Assembly (NCBI GenBank): GCA_022866645.1
Contig: JALHUQ010000039.1
Location: 1 to 10,773 of the forward strand
Source: Woeseiaceae bacterium
Lineage (GTDB): Bacteria > Pseudomonadota > Gammaproteobacteria > Steroidobacterales > Woeseiaceae
DNA: 10,773 bases
Reading direction: 5' to 3'
The notes below the pieces were generated by a model. It had not been told where the DNA came from, searched no databases, and was given only the letters and a program-made list of their open reading frames with translations. The translations under genes and the position numbers were made by a program. Below, piece after piece: positions 1 through 6,752 of this stretch (its first letter is position 1; every line of letters begins with the position of its first letter).

Positions 1-1274
1 AATACCGCAGCTTCGAGTACTGCCGGATGTTTGTAGAGTGCCTCCTCAACCTCCGAGCAATAGACGTTCTCGCCTCCGGACACGATCATGTCCTTGGCGC
101 GATCAACCAGAAACACATAACCCTCGTCGTCCATGTAACCCATATCGCCGGATCGGTACCAGCCGTTCTGCAACACCTCGCTGGTCTGCTCAGGTTTGTT
201 CCAGTAACCCTTCATGATGTTCGGTCCGCTCGCTGCCAGTTCGCCAACTTCGCCTTTTGGCACTTCGTTGCCGGACCTGTCAACGATCTTGACTTGCACA
301 CCGATCAAGGACTGACCGCAGGAACGCCCTCGATCATGATCGAGTAATTTCTGTTCATCGCGCAGGCCGGTAACCAACGGCGACGCCTCGGTCCTGCCCT
401 AGACATGCACGAATTCCGCCGTCGGAAACGCCTCGGCCGCGCGGCGCACGACTGCTGTTGCGATCGGCGAGCCGCCGTGAGCGACCATGCGTACCGAGCT
501 CGTGTTGCGTGGCTCCTTGAGTTGCAGCTCGGCGATCGCCGCAATCATCGTTGGTACACCGAGCGTGTGTGTGACCTGATGTTTTTCGATCAGATCAAGC
601 GCGACAGCAGCATTGAATACTTTAAGGGGGATCTGACAGCTGCCAGACCAGACACCACCGAGAACGCCGTTCGAGCCGGCGGCATGAAACAGCGGCGCCA
701 TGATGAGGAATACATTGTCGGCACCCGGTGGGGCAGCGGTCATGAAGTGCAGAGAATTTGAAATGAGATTCCTGTGCGTCAGCATCACGCCCTTCGACGC
801 ACCGGTCGTGCCGCCGGTGTAAAACAAGCCGGCCAGAGTCTCTTCCGTCACGCCAACGCCGAGCTCCGTTTCTTCTGCAGACTCGAGCAGCGACTCATAT
901 TCATCGGGAATCATCACGACCGCGTCAACCAGTTCGCGCAGCGAACCTGGATCGCGGTCGCTAATGAGTATCTTCGTCCCGGCATCTTCAATCGCATAGC
1001 GCAACTCAGGTTCGGCATGCCGTGTATTGAGTGGCACGATGACAAAACCGGCCGCCGGGATCGCAAGATAAGCTTCTATATAGTGATTGGAATTCGCTGC
1101 GAGAATCGCAATCCGGTCCCCGGGCTCTGCGCCCAGCCTCTTCAATGCGCCGGCAAGGCGACGGCAACGCGATTGCAATTCGTTGTGGCTGTATCGACAG
1201 CCTTCAGAAATTACTGCGGTGCGTTCACCGGCGACCTGCGCGGCACGTAACAGTGGATCGACAAATGTTTGCAT
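1..1274 (-). pseudogene. AMP-forming acyl-CoA synthetase, interrupted by one in-frame TAG, 3' end outside window
   Basis: This is an ANL-superfamily enzyme, which would activate a carboxylic acid (probably a fatty acid) through an acyl-adenylate to an acyl-CoA in the cytoplasm. The ATG at 1272-1274 follows a GAGAGG ribosome site. The A3 phosphate-binding loop YTGGTTGASKG is at residues 152-162. Codon 292 is TAG (399-401), falling where the A5 motif (YGxTE) should have its tyrosine: the flanks read EFVHV-stop-GRTEAS. The same frame then stays open to the window edge for about 132 more codons, with clear family sequence: GWYRSGD (A7) and DRAKDMIVSGGENVY (A8). The catalytic A10 lysine lies off the left edge. 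One base change from TAC or TAT explains the stop, so this is a recent nonsense mutation or a sequencing error. No other damage is visible. It lies 85 nt downstream of waaA and is probably a separate unit. The natural substrate cannot be told. Confidence 0.88.
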
Positions 1275-1303
1275 AGACGCCTCTCTCCCACGGTCCTTGC
1301 TTA

Positions 1304-1309
1304 AGTATA
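1304..1309 (-). promoter_or_regulatory. possible -10 box for the acyl-CoA synthetase gene
   Basis: On the minus strand this reads TATACT, one mismatch from the sigma-70 -10 consensus. It would start transcription roughly 20-25 nt before the ATG at 1274. No good -35 box lies 16-18 nt upstream, so support is weak. The 85-nt gap that holds it (1275-1359) also contains a small ATCTC/GAGAT hairpin (1337-1353 region) without a T-run, which I do not call as a terminator of the waaA operon. Confidence 0.25.
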
Positions 1310-1359
1310 GCGATGAATACGGTTGCGCTCATCTCGTTGAGATAAAGACGGAGGCGGTG

Positions 1360-2697
1360 CTATCGGAGTCGGATATCGAGCGGTTCGATGACTTCTACGG
1401 CCGGGTGAGTTGACCTCGGCATCAGTCTGGCCACCGATAGCTCGATAAACTCCTCAGTCGCGCGCAGAGAACCGCGATTGTCTTCGATAACTTTTGCGGC
1501 TGCGCGAGCCGCTGACTTGCGAAGCTGCGGATCGTTCAGGTAGGCACCAACGGTCGCGGCCAGCTCCTCTGCATTGCGGACCTGACTGGCGGCACCGCTG
1601 GCCAATGCGATGTTGCTGCTTTGCTCAAAATTGAATACGTGAGGGCCGAATACGCAGGGCACGCCAACGATCATCGCCTCGATGAGATTATGCCCGCCAT
1701 GCCGGACCAGGCTACCGCCGATAAAAGCGACGTCAGCCACGCCATACAATCCCTGCAATTCGCCCATCGTGTCACCAACCAGCACATCCGTGCCAGCGGG
1801 ATGACTGCCTCTAGATTCACTATAGAGAGCGACCTGCAGCCCTTTACTTCTGCATAAATTCGCGACACGTGCGAATCGCTCGGGGTGACGCGGCACCATG
1901 ACCAGCAGCAACGATGGATATCGTCGCCGCAATTCCTGGAAGGAGCGAAGGACCATCTTTTCTTCGCCCTCATGGGTACTGGCCGCAATCCAGACCGGGC
2001 GCGATTCGCCCCACTGTTGACGCAGCAAAGCGGCTGCATGGTTCTCGGGAGTATGAACGTCGAATTTCAGATTACCCGTAACGCGCATGACATCGTCGGG
2101 GGCGCCCAGGGCTCGGAGCCTTTGCGCGTCGTCTTCGGACTGCACGGCCATCATCGTGACTCTGGAGAGCATGTTTTTCGTGAAGCGTGGAAATCGTTTG
2201 TAACCACTGAATGACTTTGGTGACAGACGGACGTTGACCAACAGCAATGGAATCCCGCGATCGCTGCACAGACGAAAAATATTGGGCCAGAATTCTGTCT
2301 CAACAATGAAAGCCAGGGTCGGGTGTACTCTGTCCAGAAATCGATTGATTGATCCTGGCAGGTCATAGGGTATGTAGCAGTGCGCTACGCCGTCGCCGAG
2401 GCATTGCGCAACTTGCGATGAGCCCGTCGGTGTCATGGTTGTGACGAGAATGCGACTGCTCGGGTATGCGCCCTGCAGATACTCGACCAGGCGCACGATA
2501 GTTCTTACCTCTCCGACTGACACCGCGTGTATCCAGACTACGTTTTCGGTGTCGATTTCCGGCACAAATCCAAAGCGTTCGCGCCAGCGACGAAAATAGG
2601 GTGAATAGCGAATACCGCGGCTGATCAGGTGGAACAGCGCCCACGGCAACATCAAATAGGCTGCACCGGTGTAAAGGCGATTTTTCGACTGCTTCAA
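1360..2697 (-). CDS. waaA: Kdo transferase WaaA (canonical paralogue)
   Basis: This is a GT30-family inner-membrane-associated glycosyltransferase that moves Kdo from CMP-Kdo onto lipid IVA, the first step of LPS core assembly. It has 445 residues; the family usually has about 420-430. Landmarks in order: an N-terminal hydrophobic anchor at about 10-25; HAVSVGE with E63 in the place of the family's proposed catalytic base; TTMTPTGS; VETEFWPN; TGNLKFD; the pair STHEGEE and VPRHPERF; and the donor-site stretch GDTMGEL followed by GGSLVRHGGHNLIEA. All match the enterobacterial enzyme closely. The start is TTG at 2695-2697, overlapping the TGA of the upstream HAD gene by 4 nt (TTGA), which suggests translational coupling. 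No ATG alternative keeps the N-terminal anchor. It is the last gene of the Kdo block. Whether it adds one or two Kdo residues cannot be read from sequence. A more divergent second copy lies at 5382-6719. Confidence 0.95.
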   Translation of the reverse strand: MKQSKNRLYTGAAYLMLPWALFHLISRGIRYSPYFRRWRERFGFVPEIDTENVVWIHAVSVGEVRTIVRLVEYLQGAYPSSRILVTTMTPTGSSQVAQCLGDGVAHCYIPYDLPGSINRFLDRVHPTLAFIVETEFWPNIFRLCSDRGIPLLLVNVRLSPKSFSGYKRFPRFTKNMLSRVTMMAVQSEDDAQRLRALGAPDDVMRVTGNLKFDVHTPENHAAALLRQQWGESRPVWIAASTHEGEEKMVLRSFQELRRRYPSLLLVMVPRHPERFARVANLCRSKGLQVALYSESRGSHPAGTDVLVGDTMGELQGLYGVADVAFIGGSLVRHGGHNLIEAMIVGVPCVFGPHVFNFEQSSNIALASGAASQVRNAEELAATVGAYLNDPQLRKSAARAAAKVIEDNRGSLRATEEFIELSVARLMPRSTHPAVEVIEPLDIRLR

Positions 2698-3413
2698 TAT
2701 CGTTTTCCGATGTCACTGTCGCTGAATATCTCGGTGACAACGGCCTGACGGCTGTTCAAATAGCGACCATATTCTTCGTCGAATGCGACTCGCGAATCCA
2801 ACACCTGATCATAAGAACCCAGCAGCCCGAGCAATAGTTCGCAAATCTCCCGGACTGCGTAGCCATCCGAATCGGATCCGCTGATGTAGTCGCAGAGCGA
2901 GCGTTCTGCAACGTACTGGGTCAACAATGGGCTTGCGTTCCTGCGCACCATCAATCGAAGTCCGCAAACCGTAGCCATCGGCAGGTCATTAATATCGTCA
3001 AACACACAGACGATCTGGTCCGGGCTCAACCCCTCGCTACTGCAGATATGTTCGATGACGAGACGCTTGTCATGCACGCCGGTGTAAACGCCGGTCAGAT
3101 GCTCGCGTTTCGCAAACCTGATCGCGCTATTGTTGTTTTCACCACTAATGATGGCCGTAAATGGCAGCTTGCCCAGCTTGCGCCACAGTCCGTAACGCAG
3201 CATGTTAGTGCCCATCGAATCCGGTTCGGAAAAATTGCTCTCCGCCGTCTCGCCTTTGCGACCGGCATTAAATACTCCGTCCCAGTCGAATACCACGGCA
3301 CTGCATTTATTCAGCTTCTGCGCCAGCTCCTCAACAGGCCGGATAAAGCTGGCGCCAGTCGACCGAAATTCTGCAAGGACTGCTGCGAGACGTTCCGTTT
3401 CGTCCGCACTCAC
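2694..3413 (-). CDS. KdsC-like HAD phosphatase (probable Kdo 8-phosphate phosphatase), extended variant
   Basis: This HAD-superfamily, YrbI/KdsC-type phosphatase probably removes the 8-phosphate from Kdo 8-phosphate in the cytoplasm. HAD motifs are complete: motif I DWDGV with nucleophile D43 and acid/base D45, motif II at S90 (IISGE), motif III at K116 in GVHDK (KdsC has the same DK), and motif IV FDDINDLP with D139, D140 and D143. GYAVREICELL near the end matches the KdsC GAVREVCE signature. Oddities: at 239 residues it is longer than the usual 170-190, with about 36 extra N-terminal residues and about 50 extra C-terminal ones (ending around FDEEYGRYLNSRQ). Motif I reads DWDGVFNAG instead of the usual DVDGVLTDG, and motif IV has FDD for GDD. 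The start is GTG at 3411-3413, sharing one base with the TAG of the upstream gene (TAGTG). Position between the aldolase-CBS gene and waaA supports a Kdo role. Substrate specificity is less certain than the fold. Confidence 0.85.
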   Translation of the reverse strand: MSADETERLAAVLAEFRSTGASFIRPVEELAQKLNKCSAVVFDWDGVFNAGRKGETAESNFSEPDSMGTNMLRYGLWRKLGKLPFTAIISGENNNSAIRFAKREHLTGVYTGVHDKRLVIEHICSSEGLSPDQIVCVFDDINDLPMATVCGLRLMVRRNASPLLTQYVAERSLCDYISGSDSDGYAVREICELLLGLLGSYDQVLDSRVAFDEEYGRYLNSRQAVVTEIFSDSDIGKRY

Positions 3414-4444
3414 TAGTTGCGCCCGAGCAAGCCAAGCTTAACGATGTCTTGAATGTCGAGAATTCCGACTGGCTTGTCGGCACGCATAACGATGATCGAA
3501 TCGACCTGTGACTTTTCAAATGCCGTTACAGCATCATTCAACAGCGCGTCGTAAGAAATTGTCACCGGATTTTCTGAGTAGCCCAGATCGCCGAGGGTCG
3601 AACTGATAACGTCCGGACCGATTTCCTGCAGTTTTCGTCGCAAATCTCCGTCGGTAAACACGCCGAGCAGGCGGCCATCGTCATCGACCAGAGTGACCGC
3701 CCCAAGTCGAGACTCGGTCATCTTGATCATCGCGTTGGTTACCACATCGGACGCCTTGCACACCGGATTCTGCTTGCGCACGATTTCACCGACCCGGTAA
3801 GTCATACGACGCGTGTGCTCGACGAACTGATTGGTACCGACCGTCGTCAGGGCATTCTGGCAAAGTTTTCGCATCACCCCCCAGGGCACCGTACAAACAT
3901 GTACGCCTGCGATCAGCGCCTGGCGCACGTGCTCGGGGTACCGTACCGACGAGAACATGACCTTGGCCGGGTAGTTGTATTTCTCGACGACGTTAACGCA
4001 TTGCTCGAACAAAGCGATCGCGTCATGTCCTTCATCCTGCAGGCGACCCGCCAGCGGACAGACGAATGCGGCGCCAGCCTCCATGGCCATGTAGGCCTGA
4101 TTCAGGGTATAGATCAGGTGCACGTTGACCCGATGGCCCTCATCGGTCAGTGTTTTGCACGCGCGCACGCCGATCTCTGAAATTGGCACCTTAAAGACCG
4201 GTTTTAATGCGAGCGGCAGCTCCAGCAGCCTGTGCGCTTCGGCAACGATCTCATCATGCGTATCGCCGAGCGCCTCGACCTGCAATTCCGGCACCATCTT
4301 GGACAATTCAACGATGGCGCCATCGATATCGGTGATGCCGTGACGGTGCATGAATGTTGGTGTTGTGGTCAGGCCCGTGACGAAACCCAATTTGAACGCG
4401 TCTTCGATTTCCTGAAAATTAACTGAGTCGAGATATAGTTCCAT
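3413..4444 (-). CDS. transaldolase/fructose-6-phosphate-aldolase-like domain fused to a KdsD-type CBS pair
   Basis: Two-domain cytoplasmic protein of 343 residues. Residues 1 to about 215 form a transaldolase-family TIM barrel nearly collinear with E. coli FSA: D6, T26, T27, P29, Schiff-base lysine K85 in VFKVPIS, and phosphate-site residues R134, S166 and R168. Departures: T28 for N28, E57 at the Q59 position (glutamate is the transaldolase acid/base), and L131 for the FSA general acid Y131. Residues from about 216 to 343 are two CBS motifs, with GVFTDGDLRR (261-270) and PVGILDIQDIVKLGLL, essentially the C-terminal half of arabinose-5-phosphate isomerase KdsD. The SIS isomerase domain of KdsD is absent. 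The ATG at 4442-4444 follows AGGA at good spacing. It starts 17 nt after kdsA and overlaps the kdsC-like gene by 1 nt, so it very probably acts in Kdo synthesis, perhaps supplying the aldose phosphate for KdsA. That reaction is inferred; the CBS pair may sense a nucleotide or CMP-sugar. Confidence 0.9.
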   Translation of the reverse strand: MELYLDSVNFQEIEDAFKLGFVTGLTTTPTFMHRHGITDIDGAIVELSKMVPELQVEALGDTHDEIVAEAHRLLELPLALKPVFKVPISEIGVRACKTLTDEGHRVNVHLIYTLNQAYMAMEAGAAFVCPLAGRLQDEGHDAIALFEQCVNVVEKYNYPAKVMFSSVRYPEHVRQALIAGVHVCTVPWGVMRKLCQNALTTVGTNQFVEHTRRMTYRVGEIVRKQNPVCKASDVVTNAMIKMTESRLGAVTLVDDDGRLLGVFTDGDLRRKLQEIGPDVISSTLGDLGYSENPVTISYDALLNDAVTAFEKSQVDSIIVMRADKPVGILDIQDIVKLGLLGRN

Positions 4445-4461
4445 CGTTAGTTCCTATGAGT

Positions 4462-5298
4462 TCAATGTGGCAGTTTTCTAACCAGGCGGTGAATTTCGAT
4501 GAGCGGCTGCAGAAATTCTGCAAGGTCGTCGAGGTAGTACTGACTGGCGGCGTCACACAATGCGTCCGGCGGGTTGGGGTGTGCTTCAACGAACAATCCG
4601 TCGACACCCGCGGCGATCCCGGCGCGAGCCAGCACATTCAGGTATTGGCGTGTACCACCGCGCGGATCCTTGCTCGGTATGCCGTATTTTCGGATCGTAT
4701 GCGTCACATCAAATACGACCGGATATCCCACCTCCCTCAGCATGAAGAAGCTGCGCGGATCGACGATCAGGTCGTTGTAGCCAAAGGTGTAGCCGCGTTC
4801 TGTAAGGATAATCTTGTCGCCGCCGACGGCTTCGATCTTCTGCACTGGTTTTATCATTCCCTCCGGCGCTATGAACTGTCCATGCTTGACGTTAATGACA
4901 CAGCCGGTTTTGGCGGCCTCGGTAATGAGTTCGGTCTGCATACAAAGGTAAGCAGGTATCTGAATGACGTCGACAACTTCTGCGGCCGGCGCAGCATGCT
5001 TCGGATAATGAATGTCTGTCAGCACCGGCAAGTCCAGCTCCGCTTTGATTTTCGCCAGTATTCGAAGGCCTTCATCAATACCTGGCCCTTGGTAGTAATC
5101 AAGCGAACTACGATTGTCCTTGGTAAATGAAGACTTGAAAATCAGCGGCAGATCGAGTTTCGCCGCGATACCCTTGAGGCGTTCAGCGGTCTTCATCATC
5201 ATTGACTCTTCTTCAATAACGCACGGACCGCTGATCAGAAAGAGATCGTCCGAGCCGCAATCGATACCGGCGACGTTGACGTGTTTTACATTTTTCAT
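4462..5298 (-). CDS. kdsA: 3-deoxy-8-phosphooctulonate (Kdo 8-phosphate) synthase, metal-dependent type
   Basis: KdsA condenses phosphoenolpyruvate with D-arabinose 5-phosphate to Kdo 8-phosphate in the cytoplasm. Its 278 residues are normal for the family. C26 in SGPCVIE, H200 in VTHT, E238 in VEAHP and D249 in CDAAS match the metal ligands of the class II (metal-dependent) enzymes; E. coli has Asn at position 26. LTERG, FGYNDLIVD and QIPA are also present. Several sites differ from typical KdsA: KANRS reads KDNRS (60-64), the usual (Y/F)RGPG reads YQGPG with Q70, PAFLCRQT reads PAYLCMQT with M120 for arginine, and the loop after H200, usually ending SGGxR, reads SKDPRGGTRQ (209-218). These lie at or near the aldose-phosphate side of the pocket. 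The ATG start is the only start codon nearby; AAGAGG lies rather far upstream (about 14 nt). Downstream, 17 nt separate it from the aldolase-CBS gene. Confidence 0.93.
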   Translation of the reverse strand: MKNVKHVNVAGIDCGSDDLFLISGPCVIEEESMMMKTAERLKGIAAKLDLPLIFKSSFTKDNRSSLDYYQGPGIDEGLRILAKIKAELDLPVLTDIHYPKHAAPAAEVVDVIQIPAYLCMQTELITEAAKTGCVINVKHGQFIAPEGMIKPVQKIEAVGGDKIILTERGYTFGYNDLIVDPRSFFMLREVGYPVVFDVTHTIRKYGIPSKDPRGGTRQYLNVLARAGIAAGVDGLFVEAHPNPPDALCDAASQYYLDDLAEFLQPLIEIHRLVRKLPH

Positions 5299-5358
5299 AA
5301 CGGAATTCGAAACCTCTTATTGGATTGATAGCGGTGACATTGGATGTCTTCACCACTG

Positions 5359-5372
5359 CGGTGGACCCACCG
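5359..5372 (-). repeat. short hairpin between waaA paralogue and kdsA
   Basis: CGGTG and CACCG form a perfect 5-bp stem with a 4-nt loop (6 bp if the loop closes to 2 nt) in the 83-nt gap 5299-5381. A further GGTGG copy lies just beside it (CCACC at 5375-5379 on the plus strand), so two pairings could compete. No T-run follows in the direction of transcription, so it is not an intrinsic terminator. It could slow decay or partly separate the first gene from the rest of the block. No convincing promoter is seen in the gap. Confidence 0.4.
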
Positions 5373-5381
5373 AGCCACCGC

Positions 5382-6719
5382 CTAGTTTCGCACAAACGGC
5401 GGGTAGCGTTTGAGCAAAGAGAAATTACGATCGGTGGCACCGCGACTGTTCAATATTAACTGGCGAGCCTTGCTGCCCAGGTCCACTGCCAATGCCGGAT
5501 TATCAAGGAGACCCTTGAGATTCGAAACTATTTCATCCTGGTCATGTACAAGTAGCCCGGCTTCATTATCCAACAAGTCCCGAACCGTTTCCCTGAAACT
5601 GTAATTATAGGGTCCAAACATCACGGCGAGACCAAGAATGGCTGGCTCCATCAGATTATGACCCCCCTTGTTGCTACTGCGGTAAAGCAAGCTGCCGCCG
5701 ACATAGGCAATATCCGACATGGCGTAAAACTGTTTTAACTCGCCTATCGTGTCGACGACCAGAACATGCAGCGGATCTGCAAAAATGTTTCGTTGATTGC
5801 CAGACAGCCCCTCTTTGCGGAGCGCGACCAGACCCTGTTGCTCCAGCGCCTGGCCGATGGCTGCGGACTCCGCAGGATATCGGGGTACGACGATCAGGCG
5901 CAGGCGGTAGCCATCCTTGATTAAACGATCATAAGCCCACGCCAGCGCCAGATCTTCGCCGCGATGGATGCTCCCGCCGACAAGAACCGGCATGTCCTCG
6001 TCCAGGGCATAATGTTCGCGCAGCCGGCGGCGCATGTTTTTCCCATCCTCGGGGTCACTACCATCATGCTGGTCATATTTCATGTTGCCGGTGACCCTGA
6101 TCCGGTCCGCAGCAACACCCAGCTCGCGGAAGCGTGATGCGTCTTCCTCCGTCTGCACCGCAAAAAGGGATACCTTCTTGAGTACCCACGGAATCAGGCG
6201 CGTCCGCCTATGTGCGCGGAACGATTTCTGCGACATCCTGCCGTTTAACACACAGACGGGAACACCTGACCTTGACGCGGTGGCGATAAAGTTCGGCCAG
6301 AATTCGGACTCAACAAGAATGATCAAAACAGGTTTCAATGCACTAAGGAATCGCTTGATCACTGGCGAGAAGTCGGCCGGAAAATAGATGACGCAATAGT
6401 GCGGAAACGCTTTTTTTGCGGCTGAAAATCCGGATATCGAAAAGGCGGAAACGACGATATTGCAACCGGTCGCTTGTTCAGCGAGCTTCTTCACCAGCGG
6501 TCGCAGAAGATCGATTTCACCTGCCGAAGAACCGTGCAGCCAAACCGAACCGGACAAAGGCGCAATGGTCTTTGGTAAAATGAACCGAGCAAGAATACCC
6601 GCCCTGAAGGCTGGCTTGATGGCGAGCATCAAGAGCCACCACGGTAATAGAAGTATGATTACAAGCAGGTAAAATAGATCAAGTAGGATCACGGCTTCCG
6701 CATCCGGCGGTGAATTCAT
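5382..6719 (-). CDS. second, divergent Kdo-transferase (WaaA/GT30) paralogue
   Basis: This GT30-family protein has 445 residues and the same overall plan as WaaA: a strong N-terminal hydrophobic segment (about 10-34, longer than in the canonical copy), then HGSSAGE with E68 at the catalytic-base position, VESEFWPN, TGNMKYD, VPRYPAE, DTIGEL and GGHNLMEP. Almost every signature is altered relative to the 1360-2697 copy: SSAGE for VSVGE, SIHRGED for STHEGEE, VDTIGEL for GDTMGEL, and an extra stretch (LYRSSNK) just before GGHN. It resembles the WaaA type seen outside Enterobacteria and is not a recent duplicate. It probably transfers Kdo or a related 3-deoxy-ulosonate from a CMP donor, to a different acceptor or at a different step. 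The ATG at 6717-6719 has no good ribosome site; GTG at codon 10 (6690-6692), preceded by GGAAG, is a possible alternative. It is the first gene of the block, 83 nt before kdsA. Confidence 0.88.
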   Translation of the reverse strand: MNSPPDAEAVILLDLFYLLVIILLLPWWLLMLAIKPAFRAGILARFILPKTIAPLSGSVWLHGSSAGEIDLLRPLVKKLAEQATGCNIVVSAFSISGFSAAKKAFPHYCVIYFPADFSPVIKRFLSALKPVLIILVESEFWPNFIATASRSGVPVCVLNGRMSQKSFRAHRRTRLIPWVLKKVSLFAVQTEEDASRFRELGVAADRIRVTGNMKYDQHDGSDPEDGKNMRRRLREHYALDEDMPVLVGGSIHRGEDLALAWAYDRLIKDGYRLRLIVVPRYPAESAAIGQALEQQGLVALRKEGLSGNQRNIFADPLHVLVVDTIGELKQFYAMSDIAYVGGSLLYRSSNKGGHNLMEPAILGLAVMFGPYNYSFRETVRDLLDNEAGLLVHDQDEIVSNLKGLLDNPALAVDLGSKARQLILNSRGATDRNFSLLKRYPPFVRN

Positions 6720-6746
6720 TTGTCAGACTTGCATCCGCAGTGCTCT

Positions 6747-6752
6747 ATTATA
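6747..6752 (-). promoter_or_regulatory. possible -10 box (TATAAT) for the Kdo block
   Basis: The minus strand reads a perfect TATAAT 28 nt before the ATG at 6719, giving an expected leader of about 20 nt. The hexamer 17 nt upstream (GATAAG) is not a recognisable -35, so an activator or a different contact would be needed. It sits in the 128-nt divergent region 6720-6847 between the block and kdsB. I find no equally good promoter for kdsB on the plus strand. Confidence 0.4.

Noticed and set aside
329..344. Perfect 16-bp palindrome CTCGATCATGATCGAG
   Set aside because: It lies inside the acyl-CoA synthetase reading frame (coding for LDHDRG, a usual family stretch), has no second copy that I noticed, and no promoter context. 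Probably a chance result of codon choice.
774..1250. Plus-strand open frame (158 codons) opposite the acyl-CoA synthetase
   Set aside because: Low-complexity, Arg/Gln/Ala-rich translation with no family features, opposite conserved coding sequence.
3413..4444. Calling this gene kdsD (arabinose-5-phosphate isomerase)
   Set aside because: Only the CBS half matches KdsD. The N-terminal domain has the transaldolase lysine and no SIS-domain features, so the isomerase name would be wrong even if the pathway role is the same.
4456..5130. Long plus-strand open frame (224 codons) antisense to kdsA
   Set aside because: It lies wholly opposite kdsA and the start of the next gene, its translation resembles no family I know, and kdsA is unmistakable. 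It is a shadow frame.
4462..5298. KdsA being a sialic-acid/NeuB-type or DAHP synthase instead
   Set aside because: Length, KxNRS motif, QIPA and the C/H/E/D metal set fit Kdo 8-phosphate synthase. DAHP synthases have KPRTS-type motifs, and NeuB proteins are longer with a C-terminal antifreeze-like domain.
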